64,000 nucleotides of DNA from Marivirga arenosa. Lineage in GTDB: Bacteria > Bacteroidota > Bacteroidia > Cytophagales > Cyclobacteriaceae. This document shows, in pieces, positions 25,127 to 33,069 of the stretch (position 1 is its first letter; every line of letters starts with the position of its first letter). The notes under the pieces are model-generated. The model was not told where the DNA came from and did no database searches. It worked only from the letters and a program-made list of their open reading frames with translations. A program made the translations under genes and the position numbers. The stretch lies in contig NZ_CP129970.2 of assembly GCF_030503895.2 (NCBI RefSeq), positions 1,056,001 through 1,120,000 on the forward strand. The letters run 5' to 3'.

Positions 25127-25165
25127 GCGTACAACAATTGAACACGTGCACCTCGAGGTACACGT
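25127..25165 (-). other. Outer boundary of the cassette array with a 22-base palindrome
   Basis: GCGTACAAC (25127-25135; minus GTTGTACGC) starts the first unit. Beyond it are aattgaa and then acgtgcacctcgaggtacacgt (25144-25165), a 22-base palindrome with one mismatched pair. It could be the remains of a recombination site or attI, or a terminator for the M20 gene at 25327. The rest of the 24980-25326 gap shows no gene. Confidence 0.5.
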
Positions 25166-25326
25166 ATCTACTTTATATTTTTCAGCAATCTACTAATAAT
25201 TAAGTTAGCCTCAAAAAGCTCTTTAAAATCGATATGAGGATAGTTTTTCTAGAAAGAAGTAGTAATTAAACGTTTAATAAACGTATAAATCTACAGTTAT
25301 AAATCCTATAGTCTCTCTAAAGAAAA

Positions 25327-26520
25327 TTACTTACTCTCTAATTCTTTTATGGCCAACCAAGCCATTAAACCCATGCCGGTCTCTAAAGCGACAGGATCAA
25401 TATCAAAAGTGGGAGTATGCACCGAAGAAGTAATGCCTTTGGCTTCATTTCTAACTCCTAATCGGTAGAAACAGGCATCTGTGGCTTGAGAGAAGTAAGC
25501 AAAATCTTCTGCTGCCATCCAAAGGTCTAAATCCTCCACATTTTCTTCTCCTAAATACTCTATGGCATTGGCTTTTGCTCTATCGGTCAACTCAGGTTCA
25601 TTAATGAGGTAAGGATAGCCCTTTCTGATTTCAAAATCAGCAGTAGCCCCCATGCTTTCTGCCATGCCTTCAATCATTTTCCGCATTCTTTTATGCGCTT
25701 CTGCTCTCCATTCTTCATCCATGGTTCTGAAGGTTCCTTCTATATAAACCTCATTAGGAATAACATTAGTAGCACCTTCGGCTATTACTTTCCCGAAAGA
25801 AACTACGGAAGGCACTTTAGGGCTTGCGTGTCGACTCACAATTTGTTGCAATGCCACTAATATATTGGCTGAAATAATAACGGGATCAACATTTTGCTCA
25901 GGCATAGCACCATGACCGCCTTTTCCTTTAATAGTAAGATAAAGTTCATCGGTACTGGCCATATACATACCAGAACGGAAACCCACTTTACCAGCATCAA
26001 TTAATGGCATCACATGTTGCCCAATAATATTATTGACTTCCGGATTTTTAAGAACTCCTTCTTTAATCATTTTTGAAGCACCACCCGGTACTTTTTCCTC
26101 TCCTGGTTGAAATAATACTTTTATAGTCCCTTCAAATTGATCCTTAAGTTCATTTAATATTTTAACAGCACCTAGCATGCAGGAAGTATGTACATCATGC
26201 CCACATGCATGCATCACGCCTTCATTTTTACTCTTGTAAGGTACCTCATTCTGCTCTTTTATGGGAAGGGCATCAATATCAGCCCTTAGAGCTGTTACCT
26301 TTTTATCAGGGTTTTTTCCTTTTATTAATACTACGGTCCCTGTATCGGCAACTCCGGTTTGATGATCAATTCCCCAATCTGTTAGCGTTTTGCTGATGAA
26401 TTTTGCTGTCTCAAATTCTTCAAAAGACAACTCAGGATTTGCATGTAAGTGCTCTCTTAATCCTTTTACTTCCTCAAATTGATTTTTTGCTAATGATTGA
26501 ATCCTTGATTTTAAATCCAT
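25327..26520 (-). CDS. M20 family metallopeptidase / N-acyl amino acid amidohydrolase
   Basis: 397 residues, the normal length for the M20D group (hippuricase, IAA-amino-acid hydrolase). Metal-binding residues lie in MHACGHDVHTSCMLG (Cys106, His108) and QPGEEKVPGG (Glu141-142), and later GQHVMP and SSVHTPTFDID. No signal peptide is seen, so it is probably cytoplasmic and releases amino acids from N-acyl conjugates or dipeptides. It is a single gene; the array boundary lies about 160 bases after its stop. Confidence 0.9.
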   Translation of the reverse strand: MDLKSRIQSLAKNQFEEVKGLREHLHANPELSFEEFETAKFISKTLTDWGIDHQTGVADTGTVVLIKGKNPDKKVTALRADIDALPIKEQNEVPYKSKNEGVMHACGHDVHTSCMLGAVKILNELKDQFEGTIKVLFQPGEEKVPGGASKMIKEGVLKNPEVNNIIGQHVMPLIDAGKVGFRSGMYMASTDELYLTIKGKGGHGAMPEQNVDPVIISANILVALQQIVSRHASPKVPSVVSFGKVIAEGATNVIPNEVYIEGTFRTMDEEWRAEAHKRMRKMIEGMAESMGATADFEIRKGYPYLINEPELTDRAKANAIEYLGEENVEDLDLWMAAEDFAYFSQATDACFYRLGVRNEAKGITSSVHTPTFDIDPVALETGMGLMAWLAIKELESK

Positions 26521-26694
26521 TTTATATTTTGATTTTAAGTCTTAGGCTGGAAATTTTTAATGGGTTTCCAGCTTTCTATATTCTAATCTGTGGTACACCG
26601 ACTGAAATCTATTGAATAACCAATTAAACTAAGTTGAGTTTAGCTACCTCATACTTTATTCAATATAAAAAAATAACCTTGGTTATTTTCTTTT

Positions 26695-26898
26695 GTGTTC
26701 TCTTATCATTTTTGCGGTGAAAATTTTCTAACGTTAGTACAGATTAATAAACATTATTATTTAACCACAACAGATGCAAAAGAAAACAAAAGAGTTTTCG
26801 CTGAAGCGAAAAAAATTATTACTGAAATATCCAAAGCCAAAGGCATCATCAATCATCATCCAGAAGATGGTGATGGAAATATTATTTTATCCCGCTAG
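26695..26898 (+). CDS. Possible small protein of unknown function
   Basis: Up to 67 codons, ending KENKRVFAEAKKIITEISKAKGIINHHPEDGDGNIILSR in pieces that read like a real helical protein with an acidic end. The N-terminal part looks unnatural, so the true start is uncertain. An overlapping frame from 26773 is also open. It lies alone between the M20 gene and the SPOR lipoprotein in a 517-base gap. I do not recognise it. Confidence 0.35.
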   Translation: MFSYHFCGENFLTLVQINKHYYLTTTDAKENKRVFAEAKKIITEISKAKGIINHHPEDGDGNIILSR

Positions 26899-26934
26899 AG
26901 GAAACTACTTATATTCCAATACTTTCTAAAATGT

Positions 26935-27024
26935 AACCTGATAGGTTTTAACGATCCATGATTGGATTGATCCAAGCGGACGCTTGAATCAGTTATGATG
27001 GTGCGTCATAAACCTGACAGGTTT
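26935..27024. repeat. Palindrome pair AACCTGA(C/T)AGGTT with an inner hairpin
   Basis: aacctgataggttt (26935-26948) and aaacctgacaggttt (27010-27024) flank a segment with the inverted repeat CAAGCG-ga-CGCTTG. The same palindrome occurs twice at 35971-36051. They lie in gaps between genes, here after the SPOR gene's stop side, and may act as terminators or be a dispersed repeat. Confidence 0.5.
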
Positions 27025-27037
27025 TGATTATTTCTTC

Positions 27038-27547
27038 TTAATTAATATAAATTCTTTGAGGTACTGAGATAGCACTTGGAAACTTAGGTTTTAACTTCAA
27101 TAAAGTTCTCTGCACCTCTAATCTTTCAGTAAAGCGACCTACCCTCACCTTATAAATGGGTTGTCGGTATTCCACATCGGTTCTGATTTCAGGTAAGACG
27201 ACTCTTGCCGTATCTCTTGCTTGATAGGCTTCTGCACTGCTGCTCCCACTGTAAATCTGTATAGAATACCCATTTACATAGCGAATCTCTTTATTATTCT
27301 CCGCTAAAGTATCAAGCTTCTTATTCAATAGCTCAGTAACATCTGCTTGAGCTGTAAAATCGTCACTCGTTTTTCTAAAGCTCGCTTTTTCTACTTCCAT
27401 GCTAACAGAAGTATCTACTTTAGGTCGATATTGACTTAAGTCCTCACTGTAAGATTTACTGGCAGTGGAAGTTTGTTGAGTAGTTACACAGCCCCAAATA
27501 AAGAAGCCTAAAGTGATTACCGCTATGATGTTTCCGAACCTATTCAT
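27038..27547 (-). CDS. SPOR-domain lipoprotein
   Basis: 169 residues with a lipoprotein signal (FFIWGCVTT, Cys20). The C-terminal part from about residue 92 (GYSIQIYSGSSSAEAYQAR to YKVRVGRFTERLEVQRTLLKLK) is a SPOR domain, which binds denuded peptidoglycan. The middle is a helical linker. Its ATG overlaps the end of secA by eight bases, so the two are co-transcribed and coupled. It is probably a cell wall or division-associated factor. Confidence 0.87.
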   Translation of the reverse strand: MNRFGNIIAVITLGFFIWGCVTTQQTSTASKSYSEDLSQYRPKVDTSVSMEVEKASFRKTSDDFTAQADVTELLNKKLDTLAENNKEIRYVNGYSIQIYSGSSSAEAYQARDTARVVLPEIRTDVEYRQPIYKVRVGRFTERLEVQRTLLKLKPKFPSAISVPQRIYIN

Positions 27548-30500
27548 CTAACAATACACATTTATTGTTTTTAACGTCCTCTTCTACCGTCTTAAACTTA
27601 ACATCTTTCTTCACACTTCCATCCTGATATTGTACGCTTACTCTATCATTTCTTCCCACAATCTTTTCAGATTTTGCAGGCATCTGTTTATCAACTGCTG
27701 GTCTATTTTTATTCTGACCTCCTCCACTTAATACAGAACCTGATTCTTCCTTACTTTCCTTATAGTTTTGTTTCTGTCTGCGTTGCGCTGCAGCTTGAAC
27801 TTCAGAACTATCCTGAACTGGTAGATCAAGTTTCATCATGAATGAGCTAATATCTTCATTTAATTTACCGATAAAGCGTTTGAACAATTCAAAACCTTCG
27901 AATTTGTAAATGAGTAACGGATCTTTCTGCTCATAAACCGCATTCTGCACAGATTGCTTTAAGTCATCCATTTCTCTAAGATGCTCTTTCCAATTTTCAT
28001 CTATCACAGCAAGAGTAGAAATTTTCTCCATTGATAGGATCATTTCATGGCCTTCCGTCTCTAAGTTTTTCTCAAGATTGGTTACTACCCCAATCTGCTT
28101 TTTACCATCCGTGAAAGGCACCAATATATCTTTAACGGTAGCCCCTTTATTCTTAGAAATATCTTTTAAGATAGGAAAAGCTTTTTCTCTAATTTTCTCG
28201 TTTTTAGCCTTATAAGAGCTGTAAACATAATCATATAACTTTGCAGTAAGTTCTGCCTCCTTCATGCTATCAAATTCTTCTTGAGCGATCTCAAAATCAA
28301 CACCGAAAGTACTTAAGATGCTTAATCTGAAATCATCAAAAGCATTGGTAGCTTTTGCGTTGTTCACGATATCCTCGCAGGTATCGAACAACATATTCAT
28401 GATATCAAGCTGAAGCCTTTCTCCGTAAAGTGCATTCTTTCTTCTCTTATAAATTACTTCACGCTGCGAATTCATCACATCATCATACTCCAATAATCGC
28501 TTACGAGTACCAAAGTTGTTTTCCTCTACTTTCTTCTGAGCTCTTTCAATTGATTTAGAAATCATAGAGTGCTGGATTACCTCTCCTTCTTCCAGTCCCA
28601 TTCTATCCATCAACTTGGCAATTCTATCAGAACCAAACATTCTCATCAAGTTATCCTCTAAGGAAACAAAGAATTGAGATGACCCTGGGTCTCCCTGACG
28701 ACCTGAACGACCTCTTAACTGTCTATCTACTCGTCTTGATTCGTGTCTTTCAGTACCGATTATGGCTAAACCTCCTGCCTCTTTCGACTCTTTAGCTAAC
28801 TTAATATCTGTACCACGACCCGCCATATTAGTGGCAATAGTAACTGTACCCGGTTTACCAGCTTCTGCTACTACATCTGCCTCTTTAGCGTGTTGTTTTG
28901 CGTTCAATACCTGGTGTTTGATCTTACGCATATTCAACATACGGCTTAAGATCTCAGAAATCTCAACGGAAGTAGTACCAACCAAAACAGGTCTTCCAGC
29001 TTCACTCATGGCTACAATTTCTTCAGTTACGGCATTGAATTTCTCGCGAACCGTTTTATACACTTTATCTTGTCTATCATCCCTTACAATTGGTTTATTA
29101 GTAGGAATAACCACCACATCCAATTCGTAAATATCCCAGAACTCACCCGCTTCTGTTTCTGCAGTACCGGTCATACCCGCTAATTTGTGGTACATTCTGA
29201 AATAATTCTGTAAGGTAATGGTCGCATAAGTTTGAGTAGCATCCTCAACCTTTACATTTTCTTTAGATTCAATCGCCTGGTGTAGTCCGTCAGAATATCT
29301 TCTTCCTTCCATCACACGACCTGTCTGCTCATCTACAATCTTTACCTTACCATCTACTAAAATATATTCCGTATCCTTTTCAAATAAAGTATAGGCTTTT
29401 AGTAACTGGTTTACCGTGTGAATTCTTTCTGCTTTAACGGAATAATCTTTAATCAACTCCTCTTTTTTCTCTAACATTTCCTCATTAGAGTAAGATTCGT
29501 CTTTCTCAAGTTGTGCAATTTCAACCCCAATGTCAGGAAGGATAAAGAATTTAGAATCTTCACCATCTCTGGTGATTAAGTCAATCCCTTTTTCAGTAAG
29601 GTCTATATTATTGTTTTTCTCTTCAATTGTGAATAACAATGGCTCATCCGCCTCAGGCATTCTTTTAGCATTATCTGCTAAATAAATATTTTCCGTTTTT
29701 TGTAGAATCTGACGGATACCTTGCTCACTTAAATATTTAATTAATGGCTTATGCTTTGGTAAACCTCTGTAAGCTCTAAATAAAGCTAATCCACCTTCTT
29801 CTTCATTTCCTTCTTTGATGAGCTTTTTAGCTTCAAGTAAATAATTAGCCGTTAATTTTCTTTGCTCCGTTACAAGCTTTTCAATTCTTGGCTTTAGCTG
29901 ATCGAATTCGTGAACATCTCCTTTAGGTACTGGACCTGAAATAATCAATGGAGTTCTGGCCTCATCAATTAATACAGAATCTACCTCATCAATCATAGCA
30001 AAATGATGCTTCCCTTGTACCAATTCTTTGGTTTCACGCGTCATATTATCTCTCAGATAATCGAAGCCAAATTCGTTATTCGTACCATACACAATATCTG
30101 ATTGATAAGCCGCTCTTCTTTCCTCCGAGTTAGGCTGATATTTATCGATACAATCACAAGATATTCCATGAAATTGATAGATAGGCGCCATCCATTCAGA
30201 GTCACGCTTTGCAAGATAATCGTTAACCGTTACCACGTGAACCCCTCTTTTTGCTAATGCATTTAGGAAGGCAGGTAAAGTAGCCACTAAAGTTTTACCT
30301 TCACCCGTAGCCATCTCAGCAATTTTTCCTTTATGCAAAACGATACCCCCAATAAGCTGGACATCATAATGCATCATACCCCAGGTCATTTCATTTCCTG
30401 CCGCTTTCCAGCTGTTATTCCAGATGGCTTTATCACCGCTTAAGTTAACATGCTCAGCTTTACCGGACATCTCTTTATCAAACATAGTAGCGGTAACCTC

Positions 30501-30896
30501 CAGCTGTTCATTTTCCATGAATCTTCTGGCTGTGTCTTTTACTATGGCAAAAGTTTCAGGAAGTACGTCTAGTAGCACCTCCTCCAACTTTTCATTTCTT
30601 TTTTCTTCTAAATCATCGATCTGATTAAACAAATCTTCCTTGGTGTGTAAATCCATATCAGGATTTTCATCCACCTTAGTGTGAAGTGCAGCAATTTGAT
30701 CATCAATCTCTTTTAAATATTGATTGATTTTATCCATTACGCTATTCGTTCTGGCTCTCAACTCATCATGAGATAAGTCTTTTAATTGCGCAAATTCTTT
30801 ATTGATCTGTTCTACTAGAGGTAAAACTTCTTTTATATCTCTATCGGATTTGGTTCCGAATACTTTGGTTAGTCCTTTTGCTATAAAGTCAAACAT
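27540..30896 (-). CDS. secA: Protein translocase ATPase SecA
   Basis: 1,118 residues, typical for the long SecA of Bacteroidota. Motor motifs include Walker A MATGEGKTLVAT (195-206), the DEAD-like MIDEVDSVLIDEARTPL, GMTGTAETEAGEF, ATNMAGRGTDI and GTERHESRRVDRQLRGRSGRQGD (split here: RQLRGRSGRQGDPG). Insertions between 330 and 420 lengthen NBD1. The C-terminus ends NNKCVLLDE without the zinc-binding CxC-H/C SecB site found in proteobacteria. It drives Sec export through SecYEG and is followed by the SPOR lipoprotein gene. Confidence 0.97.
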   Translation of the reverse strand: MFDFIAKGLTKVFGTKSDRDIKEVLPLVEQINKEFAQLKDLSHDELRARTNSVMDKINQYLKEIDDQIAALHTKVDENPDMDLHTKEDLFNQIDDLEEKRNEKLEEVLLDVLPETFAIVKDTARRFMENEQLEVTATMFDKEMSGKAEHVNLSGDKAIWNNSWKAAGNEMTWGMMHYDVQLIGGIVLHKGKIAEMATGEGKTLVATLPAFLNALAKRGVHVVTVNDYLAKRDSEWMAPIYQFHGISCDCIDKYQPNSEERRAAYQSDIVYGTNNEFGFDYLRDNMTRETKELVQGKHHFAMIDEVDSVLIDEARTPLIISGPVPKGDVHEFDQLKPRIEKLVTEQRKLTANYLLEAKKLIKEGNEEEGGLALFRAYRGLPKHKPLIKYLSEQGIRQILQKTENIYLADNAKRMPEADEPLLFTIEEKNNNIDLTEKGIDLITRDGEDSKFFILPDIGVEIAQLEKDESYSNEEMLEKKEELIKDYSVKAERIHTVNQLLKAYTLFEKDTEYILVDGKVKIVDEQTGRVMEGRRYSDGLHQAIESKENVKVEDATQTYATITLQNYFRMYHKLAGMTGTAETEAGEFWDIYELDVVVIPTNKPIVRDDRQDKVYKTVREKFNAVTEEIVAMSEAGRPVLVGTTSVEISEILSRMLNMRKIKHQVLNAKQHAKEADVVAEAGKPGTVTIATNMAGRGTDIKLAKESKEAGGLAIIGTERHESRRVDRQLRGRSGRQGDPGSSQFFVSLEDNLMRMFGSDRIAKLMDRMGLEEGEVIQHSMISKSIERAQKKVEENNFGTRKRLLEYDDVMNSQREVIYKRRKNALYGERLQLDIMNMLFDTCEDIVNNAKATNAFDDFRLSILSTFGVDFEIAQEEFDSMKEAELTAKLYDYVYSSYKAKNEKIREKAFPILKDISKNKGATVKDILVPFTDGKKQIGVVTNLEKNLETEGHEMILSMEKISTLAVIDENWKEHLREMDDLKQSVQNAVYEQKDPLLIYKFEGFELFKRFIGKLNEDISSFMMKLDLPVQDSSEVQAAAQRRQKQNYKESKEESGSVLSGGGQNKNRPAVDKQMPAKSEKIVGRNDRVSVQYQDGSVKKDVKFKTVEEDVKNNKCVLLDE

Positions 30897-30964
30897 GCTT
30901 TTTTGCTGTAATATTTTTTAACTAAGCGCTAATTTACACGCTTTTTTATGATTTATATGAATTT

Positions 30965-31744
30965 TTAAAGCTCGATTTCACCTTTAAAAACTTTCTTTGC
31001 TGGTCCGGTTAAATAAACGTTTTCTGCCTTTCCTTCAGTTAGCTTAAATTCAACACTCAAGCTACCACCTAAGGTTTCAATTTTAACAGGAGATTTACCA
31101 CCATGCATCACATGTGCAATGGCACAAGCCGTTACACCAGTCCCGCAAGATAAGGTCTCATTTTCAACTCCCCGCTCATAAGTACGAACGGAAATTTCAC
31201 TTTCTGATTGCTTCTCAACAAAATTAACATTGATCCCTTCAGCTGCAAATTCTTTGCTGTATCGAATCGCTGATCCTTCTTCCTTTATATCCTTATCTTT
31301 TAAATTACTGGTAAATAGAACATAATGAGGGGAGCCAGTATTGATGGTTAAATGATCTGAAAAATCCTGCATTCTGCTTTGATCAACATCATGCATACTT
31401 AAGCGTACAATATCTCCTTCAATGGAAGCTTCATGAACACCATCAGTTGACAGAAAAGTAGTTTCATTTTGAATAATGCCTAAAAACTGAGCAAATTTTA
31501 CTGCGCACCTACTCCCGTTTCCGCACATGCTTTGAGAACCGTCCGGATTAAAGAACACCATTTCAAAATCATATTCTGAATGGTTTTCTATTAAAATTAA
31601 GCCATCAGACCCCACTCCGAATTTCCGATCACACAGGTTTTGTGCTATAGATCTATCATTTCTATCAAGGCTTTTCTCACGATTATCCACCACCACGAAA
31701 TCATTTCCTGTGCCTTGATATTTATAAAATTCGATTTTTTTCAT
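30965..31744 (-). CDS. dapF: Diaminopimelate epimerase
   Basis: Converts LL- to meso-diaminopimelate for lysine and peptidoglycan synthesis. 259 residues, standard length. The two catalytic cysteines are in SMCGNGSRC (Cys74) and ETLSCGTGVTAC (Cys200), and the N-terminal KYQGTGNDFVVVD is diagnostic. It is 68 bases upstream of secA on the same strand, so the two may share a transcript. A cytoplasmic enzyme. Confidence 0.96.
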   Translation of the reverse strand: MKKIEFYKYQGTGNDFVVVDNREKSLDRNDRSIAQNLCDRKFGVGSDGLILIENHSEYDFEMVFFNPDGSQSMCGNGSRCAVKFAQFLGIIQNETTFLSTDGVHEASIEGDIVRLSMHDVDQSRMQDFSDHLTINTGSPHYVLFTSNLKDKDIKEEGSAIRYSKEFAAEGINVNFVEKQSESEISVRTYERGVENETLSCGTGVTACAIAHVMHGGKSPVKIETLGGSLSVEFKLTEGKAENVYLTGPAKKVFKGEIEL

Positions 31745-31805
31745 ACGCCTGATTAAGCCAAAATAAGACCAAAGTAATTCTTATGTCAGAATGACACTTT
31801 GAAAA

Positions 31806-32459
31806 TTAAATTCTATAATATTTTAAGCCACTTTTTAACTCTAAGTAGATAAGGCCTATATCTTTTGAAAAAGCAAATTTTACAATACTCTTTGATTCTA
31901 ATATCCCCATCTGATCAATTAATTCGAAAACTGCAACTTCCTCTGGATAGGTATCACCCTTAATTTCTAAATCAGTCACTACCTTAAAATCAAAAGGTTG
32001 ATCCACTTCCTCATAATCAGCCCAGGTAAAGGACTCACCACTATTGGGGGATAAATATAACCTATTTGGCTTATGAGTTACTGCATCAAATTCAAAATAC
32101 AAATGAGGCATATTAAATGAAATCCAGGGATTAACCTCAGAAAAGCCTGCATCCGCACTAAAACTAAAATCTCCTAAAATGGCACTTCTGAATTTCTGAT
32201 AATGAACTTCGTGCATTGTCTTGTCTGTAGGGATAAACAAAAAAGTACCACTTGACTCACTATAATAATTATCTTCTTCTGTCAGATTCCAATTGTTGAC
32301 AATGCCATTTTCATCTACCATTTGAAAACTAAAATCATCTTCTTGAACTATCCAAGCTTCTGTTTCAGCCTGAAGATCAAATTCTGTATACACAATTGCG
32401 CCATTACACGATATCAAGAACAAAAATGAAGCGTACAGAAATAATTTATTGAATCTCAT
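31806..32459 (-). CDS. Lipoprotein of unknown function
   Basis: About 217 residues from the Met at 32459 (the frame extends to 32471). A signal peptide with a lipobox (FLFLISCNG) is followed by a mostly beta region rich in acidic and aromatic residues. I know no family. The reading frame overlaps the end of the neighbouring gene at 32446 by a few bases, so the two are probably one operon and perhaps act together. It is followed by dapF after 61 bases. Confidence 0.65.
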   Translation of the reverse strand: MRFNKLFLYASFLFLISCNGAIVYTEFDLQAETEAWIVQEDDFSFQMVDENGIVNNWNLTEEDNYYSESSGTFLFIPTDKTMHEVHYQKFRSAILGDFSFSADAGFSEVNPWISFNMPHLYFEFDAVTHKPNRLYLSPNSGESFTWADYEEVDQPFDFKVVTDLEIKGDTYPEEVAVFELIDQMGILESKSIVKFAFSKDIGLIYLELKSGLKYYRI

Positions 32460-32997
32460 ACGTATCTCCATTTACTTGCACTATTTTAAGAATACCAATA
32501 GAATAATTGAAATACAAACTATCTATTTCTATTTCATATTCCTCCCTATAGCTATCACTTTTCATTTTAAATACATCATGAAAGTACTGATCCTTTATTC
32601 TTACTGAATCAACAGTTTGTATTCTCTCATTTAATGAAAAGTATTCTCTTCCAATAGTAATACCATAGCTGTAATTTTCTTCCTCCTCAGCATTTATATT
32701 AAATTGGATATCATAAAATGGATAATCAGAAAATACCCTTAAATCTTCGCTTTCATATGTAAAATAATCACAGCAGTGATCACAGCTTATAGTTTCAACA
32801 GTTGAATTCCTTTGCACCTCAAAAAGAATTTCAGTACCTGAATTATGGACAAGCGTAAATTTCTCCTGGTTCTCATATGGGATTAATTCTTCCATATTAT
32901 CTGGAAATGTATAGACATCGGAAGGTGCTGTTTCGTCACACTTAGGTGTACAAAAACCAACGCTAGCAATAATGATTGCTAAACTAATAAATTTCAT
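32446..32997 (-). CDS. Lipoprotein-like exported protein of unknown function
   Basis: 183 residues with a signal peptide (MKFISLAIIIASVGFC), which gives a weak lipobox at Cys16. CDHCCDYF in the middle gives three cysteines in five residues, and Cys16, Cys20 and others may be oxidised. The rest is beta-rich with an acidic stretch (NAEEEENYS). No family is recognised. It overlaps the next gene and forms a pair with it. Confidence 0.6.
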   Translation of the reverse strand: MKFISLAIIIASVGFCTPKCDETAPSDVYTFPDNMEELIPYENQEKFTLVHNSGTEILFEVQRNSTVETISCDHCCDYFTYESEDLRVFSDYPFYDIQFNINAEEEENYSYGITIGREYFSLNERIQTVDSVRIKDQYFHDVFKMKSDSYREEYEIEIDSLYFNYSIGILKIVQVNGDTYEIQ

Positions 32998-33069
32998 AAC
33001 TTTTAGTTTAAGGTTGATATACCAAAGTTAAGACCCAAAAAAAGTAAAACAAGTTGGACTTCAAATAAA

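Larger units (their letters stand above)
19500..25165 (-). mobile_element. Integron-like gene cassette array without an integrase
   Basis: Six minus-strand genes form five units. Each unit begins with GTT plus about six bases and ends, mostly 4-10 bases after the stop codon, with the complement of that sequence ending in AAC. Pairs seen (minus strand): GTTGTACGC/GCGTACAAC for the gene at 24080, GTTACAAGC/GCTTTTAAC at 22363, GTTATGGGC/GCCCATAAC at 21493, and weaker pairs at 20778 and 19752-20470. Between units lie foldable sites of 135-221 bases with stem arms set 7 and 5 bases from the boundaries. This is what integron cassettes with attC sites look like, since the ends of one cassette come from one folded attC. 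No integrase gene is in the window, so it would be an array lacking an integrase (CALIN). Confidence 0.7.

Noticed and set aside
19500..25165. Transposon or insertion sequence with short inverted ends
   Set aside because: No transposase is present and the ends differ from unit to unit, which does not fit one element family.
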